Shown in pieces: positions 53,401 through 62,129 of a DNA stretch of 64,000 bases. This DNA is from Thermodesulfobium narugense DSM 14796 (GTDB taxonomy: Bacteria > Thermodesulfobiota > Thermodesulfobiia > Thermodesulfobiales > Thermodesulfobiaceae): positions 1,189,421 through 1,253,420 of the forward strand of contig NC_015499.1 of assembly GCF_000212395.1 (NCBI RefSeq). Reading direction: 5' to 3'. The position numbers and the translations under genes are program-made. A model generated the notes under the pieces. It was not told where the DNA came from. It worked only from the letters and a program-made list of their open reading frames with translations, and searched no databases. The stretch's first letter is position 1. The number at the start of each line of letters is the position of its first letter.

Positions 53401-53848
53401 AAGCTTTCTTAAGCAACTCTTGTTCATCGTCTATTCTTACTATTAGTTGATTTATTTGGCTTAGAGTGAAAAAAAGCTTTTCGTATGACTTTTCTTTACT
53501 TTTATCTAAAATAAGAACCAACCCAGATGGTTTGTTTTCGTACTCAATAGTGTAAACAAATGCGGATACAGGAACTAATGTGTTTGACTTTGATAAAAGA
53601 AAGTGTTGAGAGTGCTCTACAGCAAAAACTTCTCCCATTGTACGTCTTTTCAAATTTACCCTTATTTCATCCTTAATATCCCCAACAATGTCTAAAACGC
53701 TCTTTCCTATAAGTTCATCTGGGCTATCATACCCTAAAATTTCAGCAATACGTTTATTTGCAAAAACTATCCTACCATCTTCTCCCTGGTTTATATAAAC
53801 GCCAAATAAAGAAGAGCGTAATATTGCTTCAAAAAAATCTAAACTCAT
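50420..53848 (-). CDS. PAS/GAF/GGDEF/EAL hybrid (probable c-di-GMP phosphodiesterase)
   Basis: 1142-aa cytoplasmic protein: PAS 1 (about 5-115), GAF 1 (120-290), PAS 2 (300-410), GAF 2 (430-590, with a Cys-rich DDICSQDICPFKKFVC), PAS 3 (600-715), GGDEF (720-880), EAL (890-1140). The GGDEF site is degenerate (LESDRFGILL in place of GGDEF), so it is probably not a cyclase, though it could still bind GTP. The EAL site looks intact: GAEALMRWV, SINLSSQSLM, DDFGTGFSSLYYL and IAEGVETIEQ. So c-di-GMP breakdown is expected, opposite to its neighbour at 48706. Confidence 0.92.
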   Translation of the reverse strand: MSLDFFEAILRSSLFGVYINQGEDGRIVFANKRIAEILGYDSPDELIGKSVLDIVGDIKDEIRVNLKRRTMGEVFAVEHSQHFLLSKSNTLVPVSAFVYTIEYENKPSGLVLILDKSKEKSYEKLFFTLSQINQLIVRIDDEQELLKKACDVIVDEVGFLYSSIGYIDENLLFKQIYTKAKIKELEESVRNLTIGIDEQTPYGRGSVSKAYHTKKVSLIPDAAKLKDTSYWHDFYNAYNICSTCSIPILSKGEVKYILLINDTMPSFDRDHLYLLEELQLDLSFALEKIESQKNMLVLNQAISVSHEWAVITDRNGTIIDANKAVSDISGYSKEELIGKNPRIFKSGYHDKAFYEKLWKKILSGESCTCRFVNKAKDGSIFYLDSILIPVMHDGEVYRFVDLSINVTKLVEYENQLELRSKIYNTLYKIISLSLQVKTKDEFLELLPRLLVENLDMPLAYIILKNNENFEIKYSSAKETRYQFLDWAKTAVQLFINNQFINNQGAHSDDPLIRSLTKKGAYLLDDICSQDICPFKKFVCSYGFNSCFALSISFKENIIGSLVLVFEKGMLFNDEIFNLFEVIQQQIEFILNKLEDEKFSKITISALNSGFEFVIVTDSNFNIVYVNNKTLDISGYSREEIIGKHHSIFSSKTHTKEFSKKFYKILKSGNTYSGLIKYRIKNDILKDFYVNITPFFEGSNITHYIAVGKEIGNDDDLLKELYRLANYDDITGLFNLNSFKKELEKFLERAKAESQIGAVAVINPINFKRINEAFGFSVGDNVLKQIAQRLKDNLKTYDVIARLESDRFGILLKDLRAEKDILIVASKILSKIIKPYEILNQNVFLSFNIGLSLFPKDANIPEDLLNKALIALRDAKEKGENQVGFFRKELEIEVTKALMLKSDLELAIANKKFVAFYQPYVDKDRKIVGAEALMRWVKNGKIILPMDFIEHLEKTSYIIDAENQLIENVLDDLQSFKRTIPVSINLSSQSLMQRNLRDDLISKLEFHHLPMDLLKIEIVERTFINNFEHISDLIRELKKYGIYFSLDDFGTGFSSLYYLSMLDIETLKIDISFIRGIENSKTRNIINSIIFLAHSLNIKTIAEGVETIEQFEILKSMNCDYFQGYFFHRPMPRDDFGKILGNI

Positions 53849-54080
53849 ACAAATTACTCCTAATTAAATAAAAATTTCATTTTTCTACAAACAGCAAAAT
53901 TTAAAGAGTATAGTTTGAAATGATAACATATATAATTATCAATAAGATCAATAAATAAAAACATTCTATAATATTTAACTATTAGAATCAAATTTGATAT
54001 TCCTTGTATTTAGTAAGTAGTAACAAATTTTTGTTAAATTTTGTTAAAAAAGTAATTATATATTTTTAAAAATAAAATTT

Positions 54081-55457
54081 TTAACAATTTTTAGCATTTT
54101 CAGCTAATTCAGATAGTTTTTTTGCTATTTCAGAAGAATAATTTACTAGATCAGAGATCTTACTAAAAAGCTCTTCTTCTTTATTATTTTTATAAAACTG
54201 TTCTGCTTCTAAACCCATTTTATGATAAATTTCATGTGGCTTTTCAATATTAGTATAAACTTTTTTAATATTTGGAGAAGAACTCTGTGCACATTTTTCT
54301 ATAAAATCCTTTGTTTTAGAATCATAATACCATTTTCCAAATTTACATTGAGTATGATCTATTACATGAAAAGCTTTTTTTCCAGAAACTAAATCGATTA
54401 TATTTAGCATAAAATTCGAATGATCTATTATTCTTTCATATATATCAATATAAACTTCCGACTTAATATTTTTAATATCCTCAAAAGCTTTTTCAGCAAT
54501 CTTTATTGAATTAGGAAGTTTTTCAAGGTTAGAATTTTCAGTTTCTTCTATTTTTTTCATAGTTAAAGATAGATTTTTGATATTTGAAACTATATTTTCT
54601 GATATTGCAGATTGTTCTTCTGTTGCAGCACTCTGTGTTGTAATAAGATCTGATAATTCTTTAATTTTTCTTTGCATGAGATCGAAATTGTCTTTTAGAT
54701 CTTCAACGTATTTAATGTTCTTTGTTATAACTTTTTCAGCTATCTTTATCTTTTGCGTAGAATCTTCAGCTTTTTTAATAGTATTATCTACAACCGATTT
54801 AATACTTTCAGCAGATTTAGAAGTTTTACTTGCCAACTTCCTAACCTCATCAGCAACAACAGTAAATCCTCTACCAGATTCACCAGCACGAGCAGCTTCT
54901 ATTGCTGCATTTAAAGCAAGCAAATTAGTTTGTTCTGTTATATCCATAATAACCTTTACAATTTGACCTATAGATCCCATATTCTCTCTTAATTCATGGC
55001 TAGTCTTAACAGCATCTTCAATTGATTTAACCGATAAGTTAACGTTATCTAAAGTTTCGTTCAATTTTGAAGCTCCATTATCCAAAGTTTTATCAACTTC
55101 TGATTGAATCTTATTAATATCTTCTATAGAATTAACTAAATTTGTAATACCGCTATTCATTTCAGACACTGATCTAATTATGGCCTCTAATTCTTTTTTA
55201 AACACTTCCAATCTATTTAAAACCAAGTAATTACTTGCTTGAGCTGATGATAGTGAATGATGTAAATTTGAAATTATGCTAATTAAATCTTTAGAAAGAA
55301 AATCAAAACAATTTAAATCATTTTTTATATTTTGTATATAATTATGCAACTTTTCATTATCTAATTTGTATGCTTCGTTTTCTTTTTCAAGAACTTCCAA
55401 TCTTTTTAAAAGTTCTTTGTTCTGTTCTAGCAATTCTTCAAAAGTAGGCTTGTTCAT
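54081..55457 (-). CDS. Soluble methyl-accepting chemotaxis protein with C-terminal CZB domain
   Basis: 458 aa with no membrane segment, so a cytoplasmic receptor. N-terminal coiled coil (residues ~5-60), then the signalling hairpin with the conserved tip [19 protein letters not shown] and [17 protein letters not shown], then a CZB (chemoreceptor zinc-binding) domain at about 345-440: [24 protein letters not shown] and HEIYHKMG supply the 3-His/1-Cys zinc site. CZB domains sense zinc or, in some proteins, hypochlorous acid. No che genes are in this window. Confidence 0.93.
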   Translation of the reverse strand: MNKPTFEELLEQNKELLKRLEVLEKENEAYKLDNEKLHNYIQNIKNDLNCFDFLSKDLISIISNLHHSLSSAQASNYLVLNRLEVFKKELEAIIRSVSEMNSGITNLVNSIEDINKIQSEVDKTLDNGASKLNETLDNVNLSVKSIEDAVKTSHELRENMGSIGQIVKVIMDITEQTNLLALNAAIEAARAGESGRGFTVVADEVRKLASKTSKSAESIKSVVDNTIKKAEDSTQKIKIAEKVITKNIKYVEDLKDNFDLMQRKIKELSDLITTQSAATEEQSAISENIVSNIKNLSLTMKKIEETENSNLEKLPNSIKIAEKAFEDIKNIKSEVYIDIYERIIDHSNFMLNIIDLVSGKKAFHVIDHTQCKFGKWYYDSKTKDFIEKCAQSSSPNIKKVYTNIEKPHEIYHKMGLEAEQFYKNNKEEELFSKISDLVNYSSEIAKKLSELAENAKNC

Positions 55458-55773
55458 AAAAACCTCCTCTTTAGTTATTTAAATAAAATTAAATTTAATT
55501 ATAAACTATATTAATGTAAAAATATAATTCGTAACTTTTAAAATAGATAATACTAACTTAATCATATTTATCTTTTCGCTTTTTTTCGCTTTCTTATAAT
55601 TATTATAAACTCAGAATATCTCAGTCTTCCCTTTTTAATACATTGGTATATCAAGTTAAAAGCTTTAGATTAAGATAAAAATTATATATTATTAAGTATT
55701 TGAGGTTATCTGAAGGTCTTTATAAAGACGTAGCTAAAAAATTATTTGAACTCCAAAATAGATCATTTTAATC
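55458..55773. other. Non-coding gap between the chemoreceptor and priA
   Basis: About 316 bp of AT-rich DNA. There is an unconvincing plus-strand frame of ~29 codons at 55682-55770 (ending EGLYKDVAKKLFELQNRSF), which may be a relic or chance, and no clear RNA, hairpin or repeat. Promoters for the receptor gene probably lie at its right edge but I cannot single one out. Confidence 0.6.
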
Positions 55774-57969
55774 CTAAAAATAATACAGTGGATCTACGTC
55801 TACAATAAATATTTTTTTATCCTTAGGAGAATATCTCTTCAGCAATATTTCAAGAAAATCTTTTCTTGTAGCCTCATCCTTGAATCTGATCAAAGAATAC
55901 ATCCTATAATTTCCATGCAGTCTTAAAATTGGACAAAACTTTGGTCCAGTTACTTTTATGTCCCTATTGTCAAATAGGATGTATATTTCTTTTAAAATTT
56001 CTCTAAATTTTTTCGCCTCGTCCTTTACCTCTGTCAATTTTCCATTCCATCTAAATATAACTTCGTAGCTAAAGGGAGGACAAAACATTTCCTTTCTTAA
56101 TTCCAATTCTTCTAGCAAAAAATCCCAATAGCTTATCGTCGTATACTTACGAATAATAGATACCTGTTCATCGCTCGCCTGAATTACTACCTTTCCATCC
56201 ACAGAATATCTCCCTGCCCTGCCCGTTACCTGAACTAGCAATTGATATAGCTTTTCAAATGACCTAAAATCTGGTATAGAAGTTAAAGGTTCCAGAAAGG
56301 GTATGCCCACAAAGTTTATTTTCGGAAAGTTTAAACCCTTTGTAATTATCTGAGTGCCAACCAAGAAGTCTATCTTACCATCTGCTATATCTTTAAGAAC
56401 AGCTTTTAGCTTCGAGTAGGTATTTACGCTATCAGAGTCAATTCTTGCTACATTTGCATCAGGGAAGAGATTCTTTAACTCTTCGGCAATCCTCTGGGAG
56501 CCAGCTCCATATTGTTTGAAATTCAAACCTGAACACTTTTTGCACACAGGATCCGTGGTGAGCCTATATCCACAATGGTGACATACATACACTCTTTTGC
56601 CGTTTATAACATGAACGCACATCGGCACATCACAATTTTTGCACTTTACTAACTCTCCGCAGTCAGCACAACTCACAAACGGATAAAACCCCCTTCTTGG
56701 CACAAAAACAACAGCTTGTTCCTTCTTTTCTTTTACTTCTTTCAAAGAGTTTATAAATTCTTCGCTAAATGAGCCGTAAAAACTCTTTTTTTTAACAATA
56801 TTTATTTTTGGCAAGCTAAAATCTCCAAACCTTTTGGACAAAAAATAAGAAAAAACTTCTCCATTAAGAATTCTTTTTCCTAAATCTACACTCGGAGTAG
56901 CGCTCACGTACAAAACTGGGCAATTATTATACTCTGCCCTTTTTCTAGCAAGAATTCTTGCATCGTATCTTATAAAGTCGTCTTGCTTATAGTTCTCGCT
57001 TTGCTCTTCGTCTACTACAATTAGACCTATATCGTTTATAGGAAGAAAGATCAAAGACCTTGGCCCAATAAATATCTTCCCCGTCAGATTTGGGATAACG
57101 CTCAAAAGTCTGTTTCTTTCAGACCTGCCCAATTGACTGTGCCAAACATATACATGGCTAGAAAATCTTTTTTCCAATATATCTACAAAGTGCGTAGCAA
57201 GAGTAATTTCTGGCAAAAGAAGCACTGTATTCTTCCCATTTTTCAAAACTTCCATAATAAGCTTTAGATAAACCTCAGTTTTTCCGCTCCCTGTAGTTCC
57301 TACCAAAGAAAGTTCACTGTATTTATTTAGATGTCTCCTGAAATACCTAAAAGCTTTATCTTGTTCATCGTTTAAAATTGTTAAGTTTTTGCATTCTTTA
57401 ATCTCATTAGCATCTTCACACAGATCAAGATTAGCCCTATCATTTTTCGCAGTAGTTTCACTAACTATATCTATCAGTTTCTCAGATAGAGCGTATCTAA
57501 AAGTATCTTTGTACTTACCTTTTATATATGAAAGGTCATATTCTCTCTTATTTAACTGCTCTAATAAAAACTTTAGGTCATCTGGAATTAACAAAGAGCA
57601 TTCTAAGACTTCTTGTCCTTTTTTTGATATTTTTACTTTATTTTTTGATAATAACTTTATATTAAAAGAAGGAAAAAGACTAAGAGCATTGCTGGGACTA
57701 ACAAAATAATATTCACAGACGAATTTATATAACCTGTATAGGTCATCATTGAAAAATTTTTTCTCATAAATTGAGTTAACAAATTTAAATTCGGATAAAT
57801 TCTCCTCTCCCAAAACTTCTTTCGAAGACTCAACAATGCCTAAATAGTTTTTTTCACCTACAGGCACATCTACAAGAGACCCTGATTCAACATCCTTCTC
57901 AGATTTGATATAATAGCTTAGTCTCTTATTTATATTTGGCAATTGAACGTCTATAATATATTTTTTCAT
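55774..57969 (-). CDS. priA: Primosomal replication protein N' (PriA helicase)
   Basis: 731-aa helicase restarting stalled forks. Walker A VGTTGSGKTEVYLK; DEAH-like box VVDEEQSENYKQDD; the zinc-binding set with eight or more cysteines (FVSCADCGELVKCKNCD, CHHCGYRLTTD, CKKCSGLNF); and motif V/VI ITKGLNFPKINFVG and QVTGRAGR. The DEAH box reads DEEQ instead of the usual DEEH. An N-terminal DNA-binding domain (residues 1-110) is present. ATG at 57969 within the divergent region with xth. Confidence 0.95.
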   Translation of the reverse strand: MKKYIIDVQLPNINKRLSYYIKSEKDVESGSLVDVPVGEKNYLGIVESSKEVLGEENLSEFKFVNSIYEKKFFNDDLYRLYKFVCEYYFVSPSNALSLFPSFNIKLLSKNKVKISKKGQEVLECSLLIPDDLKFLLEQLNKREYDLSYIKGKYKDTFRYALSEKLIDIVSETTAKNDRANLDLCEDANEIKECKNLTILNDEQDKAFRYFRRHLNKYSELSLVGTTGSGKTEVYLKLIMEVLKNGKNTVLLLPEITLATHFVDILEKRFSSHVYVWHSQLGRSERNRLLSVIPNLTGKIFIGPRSLIFLPINDIGLIVVDEEQSENYKQDDFIRYDARILARKRAEYNNCPVLYVSATPSVDLGKRILNGEVFSYFLSKRFGDFSLPKINIVKKKSFYGSFSEEFINSLKEVKEKKEQAVVFVPRRGFYPFVSCADCGELVKCKNCDVPMCVHVINGKRVYVCHHCGYRLTTDPVCKKCSGLNFKQYGAGSQRIAEELKNLFPDANVARIDSDSVNTYSKLKAVLKDIADGKIDFLVGTQIITKGLNFPKINFVGIPFLEPLTSIPDFRSFEKLYQLLVQVTGRAGRYSVDGKVVIQASDEQVSIIRKYTTISYWDFLLEELELRKEMFCPPFSYEVIFRWNGKLTEVKDEAKKFREILKEIYILFDNRDIKVTGPKFCPILRLHGNYRMYSLIRFKDEATRKDFLEILLKRYSPKDKKIFIVDVDPLYYF

Positions 57970-58001
57970 AAAATCCTCTATTCTTTAAAAGGAGTCTAAA
58001 T

Positions 58002-58766
58002 TTGATTATAACTACTTTTAATGTAAATTCTATAAGAAGTAGGACTGATATTGTAAACTTACTTATAGAAAAACACAACCCAGAAATAATAGCTCTCCAG
58101 GAGATAAAGTGTACTCCGGATCTTTTTCCAAACCTTGCATTTCCAGATTACAAGTGTCTGGTATCAGGAGAAAAATCATACAATGGAGTAGCAGTTTGCA
58201 CAAAACTTGATTCAAGTCATTTTGAAAACGAATTTCAAGACACTGTAAATCAGAAAAGATCTCTTTTTGTAAAGTTTGAAAACTTTATTCTTATGAACAT
58301 ATACTTCCCTCACGGCGACCTTAGGGGTACAGACAAGTTTTATTATAAATTAGATTTTTATAAAAAATTACTTGCTTTTCTCAAAGAGAACTTTACTCCA
58401 AACGATCCCATAATTATGCTCGGAGACTTTAATGTAGCTTTGACAGATTTTGATGTATATGACCCACAAATCTTAAAGGACACTATCGGCACGATGCCAG
58501 AAGAAAGGAAAGCTTTAAGAGAACTTCTAAATTACGGTTTCATAGACACATACAGACACCTACACCCCAACGATCCGGGTTTTACATGGTTTAACTATAT
58601 TGGAGGCGACATATGGAAAAACAAGGGCATGAGAATAGATTATATTTTGGTAACCAAACCTCTTATAAATAAAGTAAAAAATGTAGAAGTTGACCTGTCC
58701 CTTAGAAAAAGAAGAACACCAAAACCATCCGATCACGCCCCCCTTGTTATGGAAATTAATTTCTAA
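58002..58766 (+). CDS. xth: Exodeoxyribonuclease III
   Basis: 254 aa AP endonuclease/3' exonuclease. IITTFNVNSIRSR, LQEIKCTPDLFP (metal Glu), MLGDFNVALTDFDVYDP (Asp/Asn), RIDYILVTKPL, and SDHAPLVMEI (catalytic Asp-His) match ExoA/XthA. TTG start at 58002 with AAGGAG upstream; divergent from priA with 32 nt between starts. The stop overlaps that of rsmA by 4 nt (tail to tail). Confidence 0.95.
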   Translation: MIITTFNVNSIRSRTDIVNLLIEKHNPEIIALQEIKCTPDLFPNLAFPDYKCLVSGEKSYNGVAVCTKLDSSHFENEFQDTVNQKRSLFVKFENFILMNIYFPHGDLRGTDKFYYKLDFYKKLLAFLKENFTPNDPIIMLGDFNVALTDFDVYDPQILKDTIGTMPEERKALRELLNYGFIDTYRHLHPNDPGFTWFNYIGGDIWKNKGMRIDYILVTKPLINKVKNVEVDLSLRKRRTPKPSDHAPLVMEINF

Positions 58767-59554
58767 AGAGTTCTTTCTTTTGAGAGTCTAAAAATCCTCC
58801 AGTATGTCTCAGGATCTATTTGTTCAGGTCTTAAATGTAGGAGGTCTGTATTTGTCTCTGAAAATATTCTAATATACTTTTCAGTTAATACATTTTTTAT
58901 AATTTTTCTTGGCTGAGAAAATACCCTCTTCAAGAAATTTTCAAAGTCTATAAAGTACAATCTCTTTTCGTAAAAATCACTTTTTGGAATTAATCTTATT
59001 ACTACAGATCTTACCTTTGGTTTTGGATAAAAGCAACTCTCTTTAACTTCAAAAATTATGCTTCCCTCGAAAAAATTTTGAACTAAAACGCTCAATCTCC
59101 CATATTCTTTAGCTCCTGGCATGGCAAAAAGCCTTTGGGACATTTCCTTTTGAATCATTAAAGTCATACTCTTCAAATATATATTCTCTTTTATCATTTT
59201 TACAATTATTAAAGATGCAATATTGTAAGGCAAGTTTGAAATCACGTTTACCTTTTTTTCTATAAATCCCAGATCAGTTTCAAGAACGTCAGCTAATATA
59301 ATTTTTTTCCCACATAAAGCCAGATCTTTTTCAAATTCTTTACACAAAAGATCATACAAACCTCTGTCCACTTCTATCCCAAAATAATCATTCGGAAGTT
59401 TTACAAGATACTTTGTGAGCGCCCCCTTCCCAGGCCCAATTTCTAATATAAGGTCTTCTTTCTCGATAAGCGCTGATTCAATTATCTTTTTTGAAATATT
59501 TTGATCCACTAAAAAATTTTGACCGTATCTTTTTAGAGGCGCAAGGTTTTTCAT
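58763..59554 (-). CDS. rsmA: 16S rRNA dimethyladenosine transferase (KsgA)
   Basis: 263 aa; dimethylates two adenosines near the 3' end of 16S rRNA. YGQNFLVDQNISKKI, the SAM motif LEIGPGKGALTKYL, and NLPYNIASLIIVKM (the NxPY catalytic motif) are all visible; the C-terminal HLRPEQIDPETYWRI is normal. The ATG at 59554 is 15 nt after the pdxA stop, so the two may be an operon. Confidence 0.96.
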   Translation of the reverse strand: MKNLAPLKRYGQNFLVDQNISKKIIESALIEKEDLILEIGPGKGALTKYLVKLPNDYFGIEVDRGLYDLLCKEFEKDLALCGKKIILADVLETDLGFIEKKVNVISNLPYNIASLIIVKMIKENIYLKSMTLMIQKEMSQRLFAMPGAKEYGRLSVLVQNFFEGSIIFEVKESCFYPKPKVRSVVIRLIPKSDFYEKRLYFIDFENFLKRVFSQPRKIIKNVLTEKYIRIFSETNTDLLHLRPEQIDPETYWRIFRLSKERTL

Positions 59555-59569
59555 TATTTAATAAATATT

Positions 59570-60601
59570 TTATGAATTATTGTTAGTAAAACAAATGAGT
59601 TTTTCATAAAAATCAAATACCAGCTTTAACCCCTCCTCATCTACCATTTGAGGAGTCTTTGCAATAGAATACCCCACTCCGTGAGCCAAAGTGCATCTTA
59701 AAAATGGCAATCCTGTATTTATCTCAATTATCCTTGGAAAAGACAAAGCTTTCATGATTGACAAGAATTGATCGTGATAAAGAGATATTACAATCTTTAT
59801 ATCAAGTTCTTTTAAGCTAAAATATGCTGAATCAGGCGAAAGAGGGCCAAAAAACTCAACATATGGATAGTTTGATCTCACATATTCTATAAATGGCTTT
59901 ATGACTAGCTCTTCTTCGCTACCAATGCTTCCACCTTCACCTGCATGAGGGTTGAGACCCAAAATAGCAATCTTTAATGGCTTTATACCAAATATATTTG
60001 CAAGGTATATTATAGATTGAAGAGAACAAGTTAGCCTTTCAAAGGTAATCTGGTCTGGAACATCTTTAATTGGTATATGATGGGAAAGAAGATTCAAAAG
60101 ATATAATCCGTCAAAGAAGTTCATGCTAATGTCTCTTGAATACCTCTCTTCAAGAAAGGCAGTATGCCCTAAAAATTTTTTGCCAGTAGATTTTGATATC
60201 AAATATTTATTGACTGGCAAAGTCAAATAAAATTTTGAACTTTTATCTTCTACAAACTCTAAAGATTCCACAAAACACTGATATGAGAACTTTCCGACTT
60301 TATCATTTGGCTTGCCAAGAACCTCTAAACCAAAATTACAGTTAATATCTACAATTCCATAACCTTTAGAGCTATCAAAAATAGGAATATCAACATCATA
60401 ATCCATATAATCACACAGTTCATCAAAAAAGGCCTTGCTAGTAAAGAGTATAATTTTTTTATCTTTATTTTTTACCAAATACTTAATTAGAGAAATTAGT
60501 CCAATTCCAGAAAGGTCTCCACACGATACAACAGGTATATAGGTAGCATCAGTAGAATTAGGAAATTTCTCAAGGTCACTTTCGTCAAAAAAATTCTTCA
60601 T
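59570..60601 (-). CDS. pdxA: 4-hydroxythreonine-4-phosphate dehydrogenase (PdxA family)
   Basis: 343 aa. The PdxA signatures are visible: VVSCGDLSGIGL (GDPaGIG variant), GHTAFLEERYS, ILGLNPHAGEGGSIGSEEE, FGPLSPDSAYFS, SLYHDQFLSIMKAL and GLPFLRCTLAHGVGYSIA (the His metal ligands). In vitamin B6 synthesis it oxidises 4-phosphohydroxy-L-threonine. The N-terminus has GDLSGIG where most have GDPAGIG, and the conserved R in LRTSxDHG is R-C-T-L-A-HG, a slight divergence, so a PdxA2-type role is possible. It lies between ahbB-like and rsmA genes. Confidence 0.85.
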   Translation of the reverse strand: MKNFFDESDLEKFPNSTDATYIPVVSCGDLSGIGLISLIKYLVKNKDKKIILFTSKAFFDELCDYMDYDVDIPIFDSSKGYGIVDINCNFGLEVLGKPNDKVGKFSYQCFVESLEFVEDKSSKFYLTLPVNKYLISKSTGKKFLGHTAFLEERYSRDISMNFFDGLYLLNLLSHHIPIKDVPDQITFERLTCSLQSIIYLANIFGIKPLKIAILGLNPHAGEGGSIGSEEELVIKPFIEYVRSNYPYVEFFGPLSPDSAYFSLKELDIKIVISLYHDQFLSIMKALSFPRIIEINTGLPFLRCTLAHGVGYSIAKTPQMVDEEGLKLVFDFYEKLICFTNNNS

Positions 60602-60633
60602 AGATAAACTTGTCCTTAATAACTTTTTATTTT

Positions 60634-61110
60634 TTAATCTTTAATTTTAAACCTTACATCAATTTTAAAAATTCTTTTAGCAGGAAGCTCTATCAAACTT
60701 ATTACCCCGTCTTCTTTTCTTAGCTCCTCGATAAAAGCATTAATTTCTTCTTTGGACGGCATTATCAAGGTAAACCAAAGGTTATATTCATGATCTCTAA
60801 GATAGTTATGAGAAACGCCATGACATTCATTAATCTTCTCTACTATTCTGTCAATGTGATTTTTGTCAACTTTTAATCCTATTAGAGTTCCTTTAAAGCC
60901 TAATTTTCTTGGATCAAATACGCCACCTATCAACCTGATTATGCCTTCTGACTTCAACTTCTTAAGTAGTTCTATCGTCATTTCTGGACTAATTCCCAAT
61001 TGGGCGCCCAACTCGTCAAAAGGCTTTTCTACAATAGGAAAATTGTGTTGAATTTTTTCTAAAAGAGCCTCTTCCACCTCAGTTAGCTTTATTTTCTTCT
61101 CATTAGACAC
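60634..61110 (-). CDS. Siroheme decarboxylase subunit (AhbA/AhbB type, Lrp/AsnC fold)
   Basis: 158 aa: N-terminal winged helix (LTEVEEALLEKIQHNFPIV to LLKKLKSEGIIRLIGGVFDP), then an Lrp-like domain with VSHNYLRDHEYNLWFTLIMP. The H-N-Y-L-R-D-H-x-x-N-x-W motif is typical of AhbA/AhbB (and NirD/L/G/H) siroheme decarboxylases. Which of the two subunits it is cannot be settled; I favour AhbB. The stop region lies 22 nt into the neighbouring ahbD end, so they are coupled. A partner subunit should lie outside the window. Confidence 0.85.
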   Translation of the reverse strand: MSNEKKIKLTEVEEALLEKIQHNFPIVEKPFDELGAQLGISPEMTIELLKKLKSEGIIRLIGGVFDPRKLGFKGTLIGLKVDKNHIDRIVEKINECHGVSHNYLRDHEYNLWFTLIMPSKEEINAFIEELRKEDGVISLIELPAKRIFKIDVRFKIKD

Positions 61111-62096
61111 CAGGGTTCTTCTCCTAAATAGTCTTTGTTATAAAAGAGAGCTCTTGCTCTACAACCTCCACAAATTTCTTTGTATACACATTTTCCACAA
61201 GATCCTTTAAGATTGCCCTCTCTTAGCTCTTTAAACAAAGGAGCATCTCTCCAAATGTCAGAAAACTTCTCAAGTTTTACGTTTCCTACCTTTATGGGCA
61301 TGTACGGACAGGGCCACACATCACCCTCAGGAGTTATCGAGCAATATCCAGTGCCAGCAAGACAACCTTTTGTAAACCTGGTTTCAATTCCCAAAGTTTT
61401 TGCAATTCTCATGTATTGCGGAGCACAAGTAGGCTTTAGTTCTATATTCACACTCCTAGACTTTAAAAGCACCTTTTTCAAAAGATCTTCGTAGTCTTGG
61501 GCATTTAAACTTTCTATTTCAATATCCACAGCCCTGCCAGTAGGCACCAAAAAGAAAATATGATGCGCATCAGCGCCAATTTCAACAGCAAAATCTGTAA
61601 TATCTAAAATTTCATTAATGTTTCTTTTGGTTACAGTAGTGTTTATTTGAAACGAAAGATTAATTTCTTTGAGTATCTTCATAGCGCTTACAGCCCTAGA
61701 CCATGCTCCCTCTGTGCCTCTAAACTTATCGTGTTCTGATTGGTTCAGACTGTCCAAACTAATACTAATTCTTGCAGCACCTGCATCCTTTAGTTTCAAA
61801 GCTACTTCTTTATCAATAAGAGTTCCATTAGTCCCAAAAACAGGTCTCAGTCCAATGCTACTTGCATATCTTGTTAATTCAAATATATCCTTCCTCAAAA
61901 GGGGTTCTCCGCCGCTAAACACCATAATCTTAAATCCTGCTTTTTTTATCTCATCAAGTAACGATTTTCCTTCTTTAGTAGCAAGCTCGTTATACTTTCT
62001 TTCACCTGCATCTCGGTAGCAGTGGACGCACTTTAAGTTGCACTCTTGTGTGGTATTCCAGGAACACAAAATAGGTTGATTGTTATCGGGCTTCAA
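61089..62096 (-). CDS. ahbD: Radical SAM/SPASM protein, heme synthase type (AhbD/NirJ2-like)
   Basis: 335 aa. Radical SAM motif CNLKCVHCYRDAG near residue 15, KIMVFSGGEPLLRKDIFEL, RPVFGTNGTLI, FFLVPTGRAVDIEIESL, KPTCAPQYMRIA, and a SPASM domain with CGKCVYKEICGGCRARALF holding auxiliary 4Fe-4S clusters. The NirJ2-like sequence and its place beside hemB and another Ahb gene point to AhbD, which converts iron-coproporphyrin III to heme b by removing two propionate carboxyl groups. Overlap of 22 nt with the ahbB-like gene. Confidence 0.85.
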   Translation of the reverse strand: MKPDNNQPILCSWNTTQECNLKCVHCYRDAGERKYNELATKEGKSLLDEIKKAGFKIMVFSGGEPLLRKDIFELTRYASSIGLRPVFGTNGTLIDKEVALKLKDAGAARISISLDSLNQSEHDKFRGTEGAWSRAVSAMKILKEINLSFQINTTVTKRNINEILDITDFAVEIGADAHHIFFLVPTGRAVDIEIESLNAQDYEDLLKKVLLKSRSVNIELKPTCAPQYMRIAKTLGIETRFTKGCLAGTGYCSITPEGDVWPCPYMPIKVGNVKLEKFSDIWRDAPLFKELREGNLKGSCGKCVYKEICGGCRARALFYNKDYLGEEPWCLMRRK

Positions 62097-62129
62097 TTTA
62101 TATCTCCCTTCTTAAAAGCGCTGATTAAA

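Noticed and set aside
53849-54080. Small RNA between the GGDEF/EAL gene and the chemoreceptor
   Set aside because: The stretch is AT-rich with a TTTTTGTTAAATTTTGTTAAAA run but has no stable hairpin, promoter pair or conserved RNA motif I can support.
55682-55770. Short plus-strand ORF in the gap before priA
   Set aside because: About 29 codons, no ATG or ribosome site, and no recognisable family; probably chance or a relic.
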